The notes: generated by a model from the sequence alone, not told the origin. A stretch of DNA of 64,000 nt from Anaerolineaceae bacterium (GCA_012839565.1 DUMZ01000018.1:1-64000); one strand, 5' to 3'. Numbered from the stretch's first letter, positions 8,769 through 17,883 are shown. Made by a program: numbers and translations.

Positions 8769-10133
8769 TTAGCTTTGTTTAGAACCGAAACGCACGGTTT
8801 CAAAGCCCAAATCCCTTAAACGCGCATGATCCAGATGGTTGCGACCATCGATGATCACGCATTGAGGCACGTTTTGCCAGTCGATATGCAAATAATCCTG
8901 CCATTCGGTGAGCAGTAAAACCGCCTCGGGGTTTTCAAGCGCTTTGCTCAAATCGTCTTCATAAACAACACCCAAGTCAGGGTAATAAAGCCGCGCGTTT
9001 TTGAGCGCGACGGGGTCATGCGCGGTAACGATGGCGCCACGTTTGACAAGTTCTTTTGATATATCAATGGAAGGCGCATCGCGTAAATCGTCAGTGTTGG
9101 GTTTAAAGCTGAAACCCAAAAGTGTTACCCGTCGTCCGTTAAGGTCGCCGATCTTTTCCTGCAAGGCGTTCACTATCCACTGGCGCAAACTGTAGTTGAC
9201 GTCCCGCGCGGCTTGCACAATGCGCATTTCCAGTCCATTTTTCCTGGCTGTAGCGACCAGCGCGGCGGTGTCTTTGCCAAAACACGAGCCACCCCAGCCA
9301 ATTCCGGCGTTGAGAAAACGGCTGCCGATGCGCGGGTCAAGCCCCATGCCTTTGGCGAGGGCATCCACATCCGCGCCAACTTTTTGCGCGAGATAACCCA
9401 TTTCATTGATGAAAGAAATTTTTGTAGCCAAAAATGCGTTGGCAGCATATTTTATCGTTTCAGCGGAGATTACATCGCACACAAAAATGGGCACTTCTTG
9501 CAAGTCCTCTGGTCGTGGCAGGCATTTGGGTGATACAAAATTTTGTTTGTGGATTGGCTCAAACAGCTTGCTGAAACGCTCGATGCTGGGCGCGTGCTGT
9601 GTGCCGATGATGATGCGGTTTGGATAGAATGAATCGCGCAATGCCGAGCCTTGTGAGAGAAATTCCGGACTTGAAATAACGTTGAAGTCTCGCTTGCCAG
9701 GTCTGTCATCTAAAGCATCGGTAAAGTCGTGAATGCGGTCTTCGAGCCATTTTCCCGTGCCAATAGGCACGGTGGATTTGTTGACGATGAGCGTAAAGGC
9801 TTCACCCAGATTTTGGGCGAGTGACTCAGCGGCCTGGGTCAGATAGGTCAAATCAGCATCCCCGTCCGGCAATGATGGCGTGCCTACGGCGATGATAATG
9901 ACTTCGGTGTTGGGAATATCGGCTTGGGCATAATCGGTGGTAAAGCACATCTTGTGACGCACCTGGTCAAAAACTTCATCAAGATGCGGTTCATGGATGG
10001 GCAGGATACCTTGTTTGAGTCTATTGATTTTTTCAGCATTGGTATCCAGGCAGGTGACTGAATTCCCTATATAAGCAAGCACTGTGGCAGTTGTAAGACC
10101 GACATAACCAGTTCCGATAACGACGACGCGCAT
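8769..10133 (-). CDS. ugd: UDP-glucose 6-dehydrogenase
   Basis: Two-step NAD-dependent oxidation of UDP-glucose to UDP-glucuronate for surface polysaccharides. 454 residues. The N-terminal Rossmann motif is VVIGTGYVGLTTATVLA. The substrate lysine region is NAFLATKISFINEM, and the catalytic cysteine is in GWGGSCFGKD (about residue 270). The C-terminal domain has LLGFSFKPNTDDLRDAPS. A ribosome site AAAGGATG precedes the ATG. It stands alone; 149 bases separate it from alr. The related UDP-ManNAc dehydrogenases share these motifs, so the sugar is the likeliest rather than certain. Confidence 0.9.
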   Translation of the reverse strand: MRVVVIGTGYVGLTTATVLAYIGNSVTCLDTNAEKINRLKQGILPIHEPHLDEVFDQVRHKMCFTTDYAQADIPNTEVIIIAVGTPSLPDGDADLTYLTQAAESLAQNLGEAFTLIVNKSTVPIGTGKWLEDRIHDFTDALDDRPGKRDFNVISSPEFLSQGSALRDSFYPNRIIIGTQHAPSIERFSKLFEPIHKQNFVSPKCLPRPEDLQEVPIFVCDVISAETIKYAANAFLATKISFINEMGYLAQKVGADVDALAKGMGLDPRIGSRFLNAGIGWGGSCFGKDTAALVATARKNGLEMRIVQAARDVNYSLRQWIVNALQEKIGDLNGRRVTLLGFSFKPNTDDLRDAPSIDISKELVKRGAIVTAHDPVALKNARLYYPDLGVVYEDDLSKALENPEAVLLLTEWQDYLHIDWQNVPQCVIIDGRNHLDHARLRDLGFETVRFGSKQS

Positions 10134-10324
10134 ATTTTCATCCTTTCAGGCGCCTTTTTAGGCACGTGCTCTATTCTACCTTATTTTGGATAAGACAATG
10201 TGCAACTTAGGTGACGCTCATTTGCTAAATTGCTTTTTCGCTTTTTTTGTATTCACTAAAGATAAAGTAAATGCGAAAACACCCCTTTCTACCTGGTATA
10301 CAAACTGAATTTTTATAAAACAGA

Positions 10325-10354
10325 CCTGCAAGTCAACCGGTACGGACTTGCAGG
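10325..10354 (-). terminator. Hairpin downstream of the secreted-protein gene
   Basis: CCTGCAAGTC and GACTTGCAGG form a perfect 10-bp stem around a 10-base loop, 76 bases after the minus-strand gene ending at 10431. Read on that strand it is followed by TCTGTTTTAT, so it may be an intrinsic terminator. The remaining bases from 10134 to 10430 hold no gene I can support. Confidence 0.5.
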
Positions 10355-10430
10355 CATTGATGAACTGATAGTGTGTTTACCCAAAATTCTGTTTAATGCC
10401 AGTCTTTGGATTGCATGCTAACTGTGAGTA

Positions 10431-11087
10431 TTAATCACCATTTAAGACTGTAGGGAAAGCAAGGGGAAAGATGGGCTCTCCGACTGGTTTATATGCCAAA
10501 CCAAAACTACACATGATTACATTTGGCGTACCTTGTGGGTATTTTATCTCCACCCAATAAGAATAATGCTCCTCAAAGGTGAAATCCGCATAACCTGCGA
10601 GTTCTTTCCATGTATTAACAGAACCATCAAAATAATTCATTGAACTGTCAAAAACAACTTCAGTATCGCCAGTTTCGTTGTAGGTTCTATAAATATAAAC
10701 ACGTGTGTAAGGCTCGTTAGTATTGTACTGATAGAAACTTGCTCTAAAGTATATGCTTTCTGTACCTGGTGGAAGATTTAATGGCGCTACAAAAGTTTTT
10801 GGCGCGGGCCCGTCATAAACACTCCCCAGGCAACCATAACCCGCATTATAATAGCTCAGCCGACTGTCATGAGGTGTAAAAGTTATAGCGGGAATAGATA
10901 TACGCATAAGATTTTCTGATGCTTTTTCAGATAGTTCAATTTTGGGAATGGCTTCTCCAGGTGCCAAGGGTTTTACCATTGGATATTCGTCTGGTGTTTC
11001 CGCTTTTGCTCCCATCGGAGAATAATTGCTGCCAGCAAGAAAGGCAATCAATATTAGACTAATCAGTAATATGGGTTTGTTTTTCAT
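10431..11087 (-). CDS. Secreted protein of unknown function
   Basis: 218 residues. Residues 1-29 form a typical signal peptide (MKNKPILLISLILIAFLAG, cleavage likely after GAKAE), so the protein is exported. The mature part is beta-rich and aromatic, with segments such as GTESIYFRASFYQYNTNEPY and FTFEEHYSYWVEIKYP. This resembles the jelly-roll-like extracellular modules common in Anaerolineae, but I do not recognise a named family. It stands alone between ugd and the MarR gene. The ribosome site AAAGGAG precedes the ATG. Confidence 0.72.
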   Translation of the reverse strand: MKNKPILLISLILIAFLAGSNYSPMGAKAETPDEYPMVKPLAPGEAIPKIELSEKASENLMRISIPAITFTPHDSRLSYYNAGYGCLGSVYDGPAPKTFVAPLNLPPGTESIYFRASFYQYNTNEPYTRVYIYRTYNETGDTEVVFDSSMNYFDGSVNTWKELAGYADFTFEEHYSYWVEIKYPQGTPNVIMCSFGLAYKPVGEPIFPLAFPTVLNGD

Positions 11088-11520
11088 TTTTCTCCTTTAC
11101 TAAAAAACCACATAGAATGTTGGTGGATGAGCTGCCAAACAGAACCGGCAGGACTTACTGAGTGTAAGTTTTTTAAAAGATTAAAGAACGCTATTGTTGA
11201 TGTAAAAATTAGTTCTTGCCATTATTGGAATCCATAATTAAAAGCCCCAATAGTTTATTAAGTCCTAATCTTTACGGATTTATATATATTATACCCTATA
11301 GTTGCCAGGTAAAAGAATCTTTTTACCAAATGCTTACATTTATCTAAATAAGACCATATTTTTGCAAAATGCTTGTTAAATCCAAAAGTTTACCGTTTCA
11401 TAACGCGCCATTGTGCTATAATTTACTCAATTCTTACAAAGCCCTTGAATTTAGGCACTAATGCGACTAGAATAGTTGATGCGTGAACGTTCAAGGTTTG
11501 TATGCGCCAAAGAGTACAGG
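11088..11520. other. AT-rich divergent intergenic region
   Basis: About 430 bases between the secreted-protein gene (minus) and the MarR gene (plus). It contains a perfect TATAAT at 11417-11422 that could be the -10 of the MarR-malEFG transcript. I found no convincing -35 and no clear MarR palindrome. An upstream TTG/ATG at 11476-11479 could extend the MarR protein by 14-15 residues. Confidence 0.45.
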
Positions 11521-11973
11521 ATGACACAAGCGAAGCAAGAGCTTTATGACTCTCTAAAAGCAATTTTTTTGCACATCGATAACCACGAAAGAGCTTTCCT
11601 GGCTCAATTTGGCTTGAATATCCCCCGCTACTATGTCTTACATCATCTCTATAAGAAACCCGGCATCACCAATATGGACCTAAGCGATCTACTGCTGTGT
11701 ACAAAAAGCAACACATCACGCATTGTACAGGGCATGATCAAAGATGGACTGCTTACCCGCCTAAACCATCCCGATGACCGTCGCAGTTATAAACTGTATC
11801 TCAGTGAAAAAGGGGAGGCACTTTATAAACGTGTGCGACCCGTATATAAACAACAAGTAAATACTTTAATGTCGCTGATTGACAGCGACAAAATTGACCG
11901 CTATTTAGAGGTCAGTCAATCCATTGAAAGCATTCTCGCACCAAATAAGACAAAATCGCAGTGCGAGGATTAA
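11521..11973 (+). CDS. MarR family transcriptional regulator
   Basis: 150-residue winged-helix regulator. Visible MarR features are the N-terminal dimerisation helix (ELYDSLKAIFLHIDNHER), the recognition helix region TNMDLSDLLLCTKSNTSRIV, and the wing GLLTRLNHPDDRRSYKLYLSEKGE. The start at 11521 gives the usual N-terminal length; alternatives at 11476 and 11479 exist. It lies 45 bases upstream of malE in the same direction and probably controls the sugar importer, which is an inference from position. Confidence 0.85.
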   Translation: MTQAKQELYDSLKAIFLHIDNHERAFLAQFGLNIPRYYVLHHLYKKPGITNMDLSDLLLCTKSNTSRIVQGMIKDGLLTRLNHPDDRRSYKLYLSEKGEALYKRVRPVYKQQVNTLMSLIDSDKIDRYLEVSQSIESILAPNKTKSQCED

Positions 11974-12018
11974 TAAATAATTAGGCACATGCCAAAAACA
12001 ACTCAAAAGGAGAGAAAA

Positions 12019-13518
12019 ATGAGAAAAAACTATTTACTGATTGCCATCGTTCTTATTTCGGCTTTAGTTCTCGGTGCTTGCCAAAAACAAACCGTTGATA
12101 CACCCGAAGTTGAATCTGCTGGCACATTGCGCATTTGGGCAGACGAACAACGCGCCCCAGTCTTTAACCAACTGGCTGCTAAATTCAAAGAAGCCCACAA
12201 TGTTGACCTTGTTGTCGAAAACATCGCTGGCATCCGCGACCAATTCCTTGTAGCCGCACCCGCTGGCGAAGGCCCCGACATCATCATCATTCCCCACGAC
12301 CAACTGCCTCAACTTACCGAATCAGGTCTCATCGCAGAAATGAACCTTGGTGCAAAAGCAGCCGATTTCAGCGAACAAGCTCTTAAAGCTTTCACCGTTG
12401 GCGGCAAGCTCTACGGTATGCCCTACGCAACCGAAAACCTGGGCTTCTTCTACAACAAAGATTATGTCACCGAAGTTCCCACTACATGGCAAGGTGTCTA
12501 TGACCTGTCCAAACAACTCATCGAAGAAGGCAAAATCAAATACGGTATTGTCCTCGCAGGTACAAACTACGACGCTTATCCCTGGATGACCTCTCAGGGT
12601 GGTTACGTCTTCGGTTTGGACGCCAATGGCGACTACAATCCCCAGGATGTTGGTGTTGGTTCTGAAGGCATGATTAAATTCGGCGAAATGGCTTTGCAGT
12701 GGAAAGAAGACGGCATTCTGTCTGACAATCTCGATAACACGACTGCCAAATCCATGTTCCTGAACGGCGAAGTCGCTTTCTTCATGAACGGCCCCTGGGA
12801 AATCAACAACCTTAAGGCTGCTGGTACCAACTACGGTATCGCTAACTTCCCCGATGGTGGTGTGCCTTTCATGGGTGTTCAGGGTTTCGCGATTAACAGC
12901 ATGTCCAAAAACATCGCTTTAGCGCAAGCTTTCCTGACCGATTTCATCGCAACCGAAGAAGTTATGTTGGAACTCTACGAAGCCGAGCCCCGCGCTCCCG
13001 CTTTCTTGCCCGCTCTCGCCAAAGTTGATGATCCCGATCTGAAAGCCATTGGCGAAGCTGGTAAAGACGCTCAACCCATGCCTGCCATCCCTGAAATGGG
13101 TAAGGTTTGGGGTGACTGGGGTAACGCCTTGAGCTTCATCTTCACTGGCGAAAAGACCCCCGAAGAAGCCTACAAGTTTGCTCAGGAAGCTATTGTTGCT
13201 GCAATCGCCTCCAATACCGAAGGCATGGTGAACCTGCCCGGTTCATGGCAAGCAGCCGCAGGTTTTGCCTGTGAATGGAAACCTGATTGTGCCGACACCG
13301 CCATGGAACTTGGCGAAGACGGTTTGTACAAAGCCACTTTCACCATTCCCGCTGGCGACTACGAAGTTAAAGTTGCCTTGGACGGTGGCTGGGATACCAA
13401 CTACGGTAAAGACGGCGTGGCTGGTGGCGATAACATTACCTTCACAGTCCCCGCTGACGGCGAAGTGACCTTTATCTGGGACCCCAACACTTTCTTGCTT
13501 GAAATTGTTCTTCCCTAA
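12019..13518 (+). CDS. malE: Maltose/maltodextrin-type ABC binding lipoprotein with C-terminal X25-like domain
   Basis: Solute receptor of a MalEFG importer. The ATG at 12019 has a perfect AAAGGAG site. The signal peptide ends in a lipobox, LVLGACQ, so the protein is membrane-anchored outside. About residues 35-400 form the MalE-like domain (LRIWADEQRAPVFNQLAAKF, NGPWEINNLKAAG). After a serine/glycine-poor linker, the last ~95 residues (from about 405) are an extra domain starting NLPGSWQAAAGFACEWKPDC and containing GLYKATFTIPAGDYEVKVAL and GGDNITFTV. That pattern is that of the X25-type module otherwise seen in pullulanases. The usual MalE is about 400 residues, so this is a receptor plus a putative carbohydrate-binding module. 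Confidence 0.92.
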   Translation: MRKNYLLIAIVLISALVLGACQKQTVDTPEVESAGTLRIWADEQRAPVFNQLAAKFKEAHNVDLVVENIAGIRDQFLVAAPAGEGPDIIIIPHDQLPQLTESGLIAEMNLGAKAADFSEQALKAFTVGGKLYGMPYATENLGFFYNKDYVTEVPTTWQGVYDLSKQLIEEGKIKYGIVLAGTNYDAYPWMTSQGGYVFGLDANGDYNPQDVGVGSEGMIKFGEMALQWKEDGILSDNLDNTTAKSMFLNGEVAFFMNGPWEINNLKAAGTNYGIANFPDGGVPFMGVQGFAINSMSKNIALAQAFLTDFIATEEVMLELYEAEPRAPAFLPALAKVDDPDLKAIGEAGKDAQPMPAIPEMGKVWGDWGNALSFIFTGEKTPEEAYKFAQEAIVAAIASNTEGMVNLPGSWQAAAGFACEWKPDCADTAMELGEDGLYKATFTIPAGDYEVKVALDGGWDTNYGKDGVAGGDNITFTVPADGEVTFIWDPNTFLLEIVLP

Positions 13519-13535
13519 GCTCTAAAGTAAACAAA

Positions 13536-13567
13536 GGCGACCTGTTAGATTAACAGGTCGCCTTTTT
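13536..13567 (+). terminator. Strong hairpin with T-run between malE and malF
   Basis: GGCGACCTGTTA, loop GAT, then TAACAGGTCGCC form a perfect 12-bp stem followed by five Ts. It is a textbook intrinsic terminator placed inside the operon. It probably lets only part of the transcripts continue into malFG, making the binding protein more abundant than the membrane subunits, and it may also protect the malE mRNA 3' end. Confidence 0.85.
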
Positions 13568-13593
13568 CTAAACCCCGAAAGGAGGCTTATAAG

Positions 13594-15201
13594 ATGAATA
13601 AACCCACTCCAAGTGTTGGTAAATTCGCCAGTAAAACGATACGTTCTATCGGACAATGGTTTGGTATTGCTGTCATTGTCGTGATAGACCTTCTCATGGC
13701 CTTTTTTGCTTTTAAGCTTTTTCAAATGGGCTACGTCCCCCTGGGCATCGTTTTTGTACTCATCATCGCCATCATCAGCTTTGCCTTTTTCGTGCCTAAA
13801 GCACATATGTTCAAGTGGATGGCGTTTGGACTGGCAGCCTGGCTTTTGTTTTCTATTTTCCCAATTCTTTACACTGTCTACAATGCTTTCACGAACTATG
13901 GTGATGGCCATCTGATTAGCAAAGAACAGGCTATCCAGCAAATTGAATCTGAAACTTATTTACCGCCGGATAGTCGCGCTTTTGTAAGCTGGGTTTTCTA
14001 CAAAGGCTCCGGGAATGACTATCTGCTGTGGGTTAAAGATGATGCCGGTGAGACAATGATGGCACGCATGTTAAAAAGCCACGAAGAGCCAAAAGTTTTC
14101 GATGTCGTATCTGGTGAGAATGGTATTGGCGAGATTGATGCCAACGGCGCGCCGTATACTATTGAAGGTTATGAGCGTTTAAGTGGTATCGCCGCTTCTA
14201 CAGATGCCAATCTAACCAAATATCGCTTTGGCGAAGAGGAATCACCCATTTTTATCCGCCCTGACCTTAGCGTAGGACAATTTAAACAACTTTACATTTA
14301 CAACCCTGCCGATAACACCTTCACCAGTCAGAAAACCGGTCTGGTCTATAAAGACGTAAAAGGCACCTGGATAAACAGCAAAAACCAAAAAATCATCCCT
14401 GGCTACACCGCGGGTGTGGGTTTTGACAACTTTGTGCAATTCGTAAACAGCCCTGGCATGCGTGGCCCATTGGCAACCATTGTGACCTGGAACTTCGCCT
14501 TTGCCACACTTTGCCTTCTTACGACCTTCGCTCTTGGCTTATTGATATCCATCATCTACAACGAGCCAAAAATGAAAGGTAAAAAGCTTCTGCGGAGTTT
14601 GCTCATCATCCCCTACACGATCCCAAGCCTGATTACCATCCTCATTTGGCGTGCTATGTTTAACCAGGAAATGGGCATCATTAACAAGGTCTTGCTTGAG
14701 GTTTTCAACATCGCGCCAAGATGGTACACCAACCCCTGGCTGGCACGTACCGCGCTGCTTATCGTGAATCTCTGGCTGGGCTATCCGTACTGGATGTTAG
14801 TCACCAGTGGCGCTTTGCAAGGTATCCCAACTGACATTTATGAGGCTGCTCAAATTGACGGTGCCAATGGCTGGCAACGCTTCACGAAAATTACTCTGCC
14901 CCTGTTGCTGGTGAGTGTGGGACCTTTGATGATTGCTTCGTTCATTTTCAACTTTAACAACTTCAATCTGATTTACGCCTTCATTGGGGGTGGCCCACCC
15001 ATCCCAACAGCGACAACCGCAGCAGGATACACTGACATCATCATCAGCTATGTTTACAACCTGGCCTTTGCCAGTGGACGTGGCGCGCAATATGGCTATG
15101 CATCGGCTATTTCGCTGATTTTGTTTGTCCTGATCGCTTTCATGTCGCTTATTCAATTCCGCTTTACAAATATGTGGGAGGAAACCGGTGAAAACGTCTA
15201 A
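13594..15201 (+). CDS. malF: Maltose-type ABC importer permease MalF
   Basis: Membrane subunit of the importer, 535 residues. Two to three N-terminal membrane segments are followed by a large extracytoplasmic loop (about residues 105-290), as in MalF. The C-terminal half has the binding-protein-dependent transport fold. The ATPase-contact EAA loop reads YEAAQIDGANGWQRFTKITL (about residue 415). The ribosome site AAAGGAGG lies 9 bases upstream. It overlaps malG by 14 bases. No MalK-type ATPase is in the window; such systems often share an ATPase encoded elsewhere. Confidence 0.93.
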   Translation: MNKPTPSVGKFASKTIRSIGQWFGIAVIVVIDLLMAFFAFKLFQMGYVPLGIVFVLIIAIISFAFFVPKAHMFKWMAFGLAAWLLFSIFPILYTVYNAFTNYGDGHLISKEQAIQQIESETYLPPDSRAFVSWVFYKGSGNDYLLWVKDDAGETMMARMLKSHEEPKVFDVVSGENGIGEIDANGAPYTIEGYERLSGIAASTDANLTKYRFGEEESPIFIRPDLSVGQFKQLYIYNPADNTFTSQKTGLVYKDVKGTWINSKNQKIIPGYTAGVGFDNFVQFVNSPGMRGPLATIVTWNFAFATLCLLTTFALGLLISIIYNEPKMKGKKLLRSLLIIPYTIPSLITILIWRAMFNQEMGIINKVLLEVFNIAPRWYTNPWLARTALLIVNLWLGYPYWMLVTSGALQGIPTDIYEAAQIDGANGWQRFTKITLPLLLVSVGPLMIASFIFNFNNFNLIYAFIGGGPPIPTATTAAGYTDIIISYVYNLAFASGRGAQYGYASAISLILFVLIAFMSLIQFRFTNMWEETGENV

Positions 15202-16078
15202 AAAATATACGTCTATGAGAACAATGGAAATTATCGGCACTATTCTGCGCGTTGTGTTGGCGATCGTGCTGGTAACCTTTAGTATCTTCCCTGTACTGTG
15301 GATTGTTTCTGCGGCGATTAACCCCGTAAACGACCTGGCAAATCAAAAGCTTATTCCAGATAATGCCAACTTTGATAACTTTACTAAGCTGGTGAACAAC
15401 CCGATTTTCCCCTTCTTTACCTGGATGAAAAATTCCCTGTTCGTCTCAGTTGTTTCCACACTATTTACGGTATCGCTCACGACCCTGGCTGCCTATGCGT
15501 TTTCACGTTTCCGCTTTAAAGGGCGACAAGGTTTGCTCAAGTCTATTTTACTTGTGCAAAGTTTCCCCAACCTTTTGGCTATCGTCGCACTTTACAGCAT
15601 CATTAACCAAATGGGCGACTTGCCCATAATAGGCAAATTCCTGGGCCTGAACACTCACTGGGGTTTAATTTTGGTCTACATGGGTGGTGCAATGGGCATG
15701 AACATTTGGCTGATGAAAGGCTATATGGACACCATTCCACGCGATATTGACGAATCGGCAAAGGTCGATGGTGCCACAGACTGGCAAATCTTCAGTCAGC
15801 TCTTATTACCGCTCCTGCGACCCATATTGGTAGTAATCGCAATTTTGAGTTTCATTGGTACCTATGGTGAGTTCTTGCTGGCGCGCACATTCCTGACCAC
15901 CAGCGAAAAACAAACCGTGATGGTCGGCCTGCAAATCTTTACCGCTGGTCAATACACCAAAAACTGGGGTGTCTTCGCCGCTGGCGCATTGATTGCCGCT
16001 CTGCCAATTATGGTTATCTACCTTGTGTTGCAAGACCAAATTGTTGGTGGTTTAACGGCTGGATCTGTGAAAGGATAG
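15188..16078 (+). CDS. malG: Maltose-type ABC importer permease MalG
   Basis: Second membrane subunit, 296 residues, six predicted membrane segments. The EAA loop is DESAKVDGATDWQIFSQLLL. It starts with GTG inside the end of malF, with GGAGG six bases upstream, so translation is probably coupled. The C terminus, QIVGGLTAGSVKG, is the typical MalG ending. Last gene of the importer operon; a hairpin terminator follows within 45 bases. Confidence 0.94.
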   Translation: MKTSKKYTSMRTMEIIGTILRVVLAIVLVTFSIFPVLWIVSAAINPVNDLANQKLIPDNANFDNFTKLVNNPIFPFFTWMKNSLFVSVVSTLFTVSLTTLAAYAFSRFRFKGRQGLLKSILLVQSFPNLLAIVALYSIINQMGDLPIIGKFLGLNTHWGLILVYMGGAMGMNIWLMKGYMDTIPRDIDESAKVDGATDWQIFSQLLLPLLRPILVVIAILSFIGTYGEFLLARTFLTTSEKQTVMVGLQIFTAGQYTKNWGVFAAGALIAALPIMVIYLVLQDQIVGGLTAGSVKG

Positions 16079-16120
16079 TCTATTTAGACATTATCCCGCC
16101 ACCTGCTAATAATTTATAAA

Positions 16121-16153
16121 AACAAGCCCGTGTTCTCAACGGGCTTGTTTTTT
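16121..16153 (+). terminator. Terminator after malG
   Basis: AACAAGCCCGT and ACGGGCTTGTT form an 11-bp stem around a 7-base loop, followed directly by a T-run. Confidence 0.85.
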
Positions 16154-16269
16154 GTTTACGCGTTTTGTTTTTCCGTGCTGCCAGCCACATCGTCAATACT
16201 GCCTGGCACCCAAATTGCACCCATTTTTGTGCATTATCTGGCAATTTATTGCCGGTATTTTGGAGTGTT

Positions 16270-17418
16270 ATGACACGGGCTTTTGGAATCGACATCAGTA
16301 AATGGCAATCCAGCGCGGATGGCAAGCGCAAAATGGACTTTGATGCTGTAACAAAGCATAAAGAGCCTGTTAGTTTTATTGCCGCGCGAGCTGGCATCGC
16401 GGATGATTATGAAGATTCAATGTTCCAATACTACTGGAAAGAGATGAAACGCATCAGAAGCAATCGCATCGCTTATCATGTGCTTTATTTTGGCATCAAC
16501 GCAGTTGCGCAAATGGATAATCTTTTCGGGATTCTAAAGGGTAAAGTGGATTGGAACCACGACCGCATTGCATTAGACCTTGAAATAACAGATATTAGCC
16601 AACGCAGTCAATATACCCAAACAACACTTGATTGTCTGGAAATTTGTAAAAGGCGTACGGGACGCTACCCTATCGCCTATTCCCGCGCTGGCTGGGTGAA
16701 CGGTCATTTAAATATCAATGATTTGCCTAAACTGGATTGGTGGCTGGCTTATTATCTGCGACCTAACGAATATCCCGACTACACTCCCGAACATCCCGGG
16801 CCACCTTTGTTGCCAAATGGCGTGAGTCAGTATTTAATTCATCAAACCTCCGAAAAGGGCAAAAGTATTGGCGCGATTGGTCATTACATGGACTATAACC
16901 GCTGGAATGGCGATGAAAACGCTGTGGCAGCCTATTTTGGTGGTCCTGTAAGCGTCGCACAGGATGAAGACACCGAAACTCCCGATGTAACCGCCCAAAA
17001 CCAAGGTCTTTTTCAGGCCCAGTGCATGGTCTTTATCCTTTTTACGCGTACCGGCCCCAGCAACACCATGCCAATAATCGGCAGACTGCGCTTAGGCGAC
17101 GTAGTAACCGTGTTTGAAGAAAAAGACGGCTGGTTCCGTGTGCACGACAAGGATTCCATTTGGGTGCAAGGAAAACGGTTTTTGATGCGCCGAATTGCTC
17201 AGCACGGCGCAAAAATCAGCCCCCTGTTTGTGGCACGCGTCATTGTGCCTGCCCAGTATATTCGCGTGGGGCCCGGTAAGGAACATCCGGTTATGGGAAA
17301 TCTGGTCAAGAATCAGCTTGTTGAAGTGTTTGAAGAGCGTAACGGCTGGTTCCGCATTGCTCCCGGCGCCGAAGTTTGGGTGCATGGCGGCGCGCAATAC
17401 TTGCAGAGGGTTCATTAA
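16270..17418 (+). CDS. GH25 muramidase-like protein with two SH3-type repeats
   Basis: 382 residues from the ATG at 16270, which has TGGAG five bases upstream; an upstream frame adds 35 unrelated residues. Residues 1-220 match glycoside hydrolase family 25 (lysozyme): TRAFGIDISKWQ at the start (catalytic-site Asp) and RIALDLEI for the acidic strand pair. After a short acidic linker come two SH3-like repeats of about 70 residues, each with ...VFEE..GWFR (VTVFEEKDGWFRVHD and VEVFEERNGWFRIAP). No signal peptide is visible, which is unusual for a peptidoglycan hydrolase outside phages. No phage genes are nearby. Confidence 0.85.
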   Translation: MTRAFGIDISKWQSSADGKRKMDFDAVTKHKEPVSFIAARAGIADDYEDSMFQYYWKEMKRIRSNRIAYHVLYFGINAVAQMDNLFGILKGKVDWNHDRIALDLEITDISQRSQYTQTTLDCLEICKRRTGRYPIAYSRAGWVNGHLNINDLPKLDWWLAYYLRPNEYPDYTPEHPGPPLLPNGVSQYLIHQTSEKGKSIGAIGHYMDYNRWNGDENAVAAYFGGPVSVAQDEDTETPDVTAQNQGLFQAQCMVFILFTRTGPSNTMPIIGRLRLGDVVTVFEEKDGWFRVHDKDSIWVQGKRFLMRRIAQHGAKISPLFVARVIVPAQYIRVGPGKEHPVMGNLVKNQLVEVFEERNGWFRIAPGAEVWVHGGAQYLQRVH

Positions 17419-17452
17419 TTAGGGCTGTTTTTTAGGATTATTTTTGTGGATA

Positions 17453-17482
17453 AAAAAAGTGCTGCGTGTGCAGCACTTTTTT
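17453..17482. terminator. Bidirectional terminator
   Basis: AAAAAAGTGCTGC, loop GTGT, then GCAGCACTTTTTT: a perfect hairpin with A-run and T-run on opposite sides, between the convergent GH25 gene and the small membrane protein gene. Confidence 0.85.
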
Positions 17483-17496
17483 CTCAATTGTTCTGT

Positions 17497-17676
17497 TTAG
17501 AAATTCTTCAGGATATTTCCCAAGGCCAGTATCACGAAAGCAACAATCAAAAGAATTACGCCAAGGGGGAAGGTGACCAAACCAGCCAGGAAAGGCACAA
17601 ATTGGAAGAGGATTCCGAGGACAAACACGATAACAGCAATTAAGAAAGCAAGTTTAGTTGGGGCATTAAGTTTCAT
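17497..17676 (-). CDS. Small two-helix membrane protein, unknown
   Basis: 59 residues from the ATG at 17676, which has a good AAGGAG site; the longer frame to 17712 adds an unlikely tail. Nearly the whole protein is two hydrophobic helices (TKLAFLIAVIVFVLGILFQF and GVILLIVAFVILALGNIL) split by a short turn. I do not recognise the family. It is monocistronic, ending on the shared terminator at 17453-17482. Confidence 0.7.
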   Translation of the reverse strand: MKLNAPTKLAFLIAVIVFVLGILFQFVPFLAGLVTFPLGVILLIVAFVILALGNILKNF

Positions 17677-17834
17677 TTTTCTCCTTATGAAAAAGCGGCT
17701 AATGCAAGCCATATTGTGTTAGTTTAATTTTAACCCGATTCGTTGAGGTGTCAACCTTTATTTTCAGAAATACTTTTTGACTGTTTTAAGATACATGACA
17801 AGCATTACCTGTTCTATGGCAATCAATCTTAACT

Positions 17835-17863
17835 AAAAAAGCCCAGGATTATCCCGGGCTTTT
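17835..17863 (-). terminator. Terminator of the tldD-tldE operon
   Basis: A hairpin with arms AAAAGCCC and GGGCTTTT (further pairing inside), 20 bases after the tldE stop; on the minus strand it ends in a T-run of six. Confidence 0.75.
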
Positions 17864-17883
17864 AGGTCTTAACAATCTTTAAC

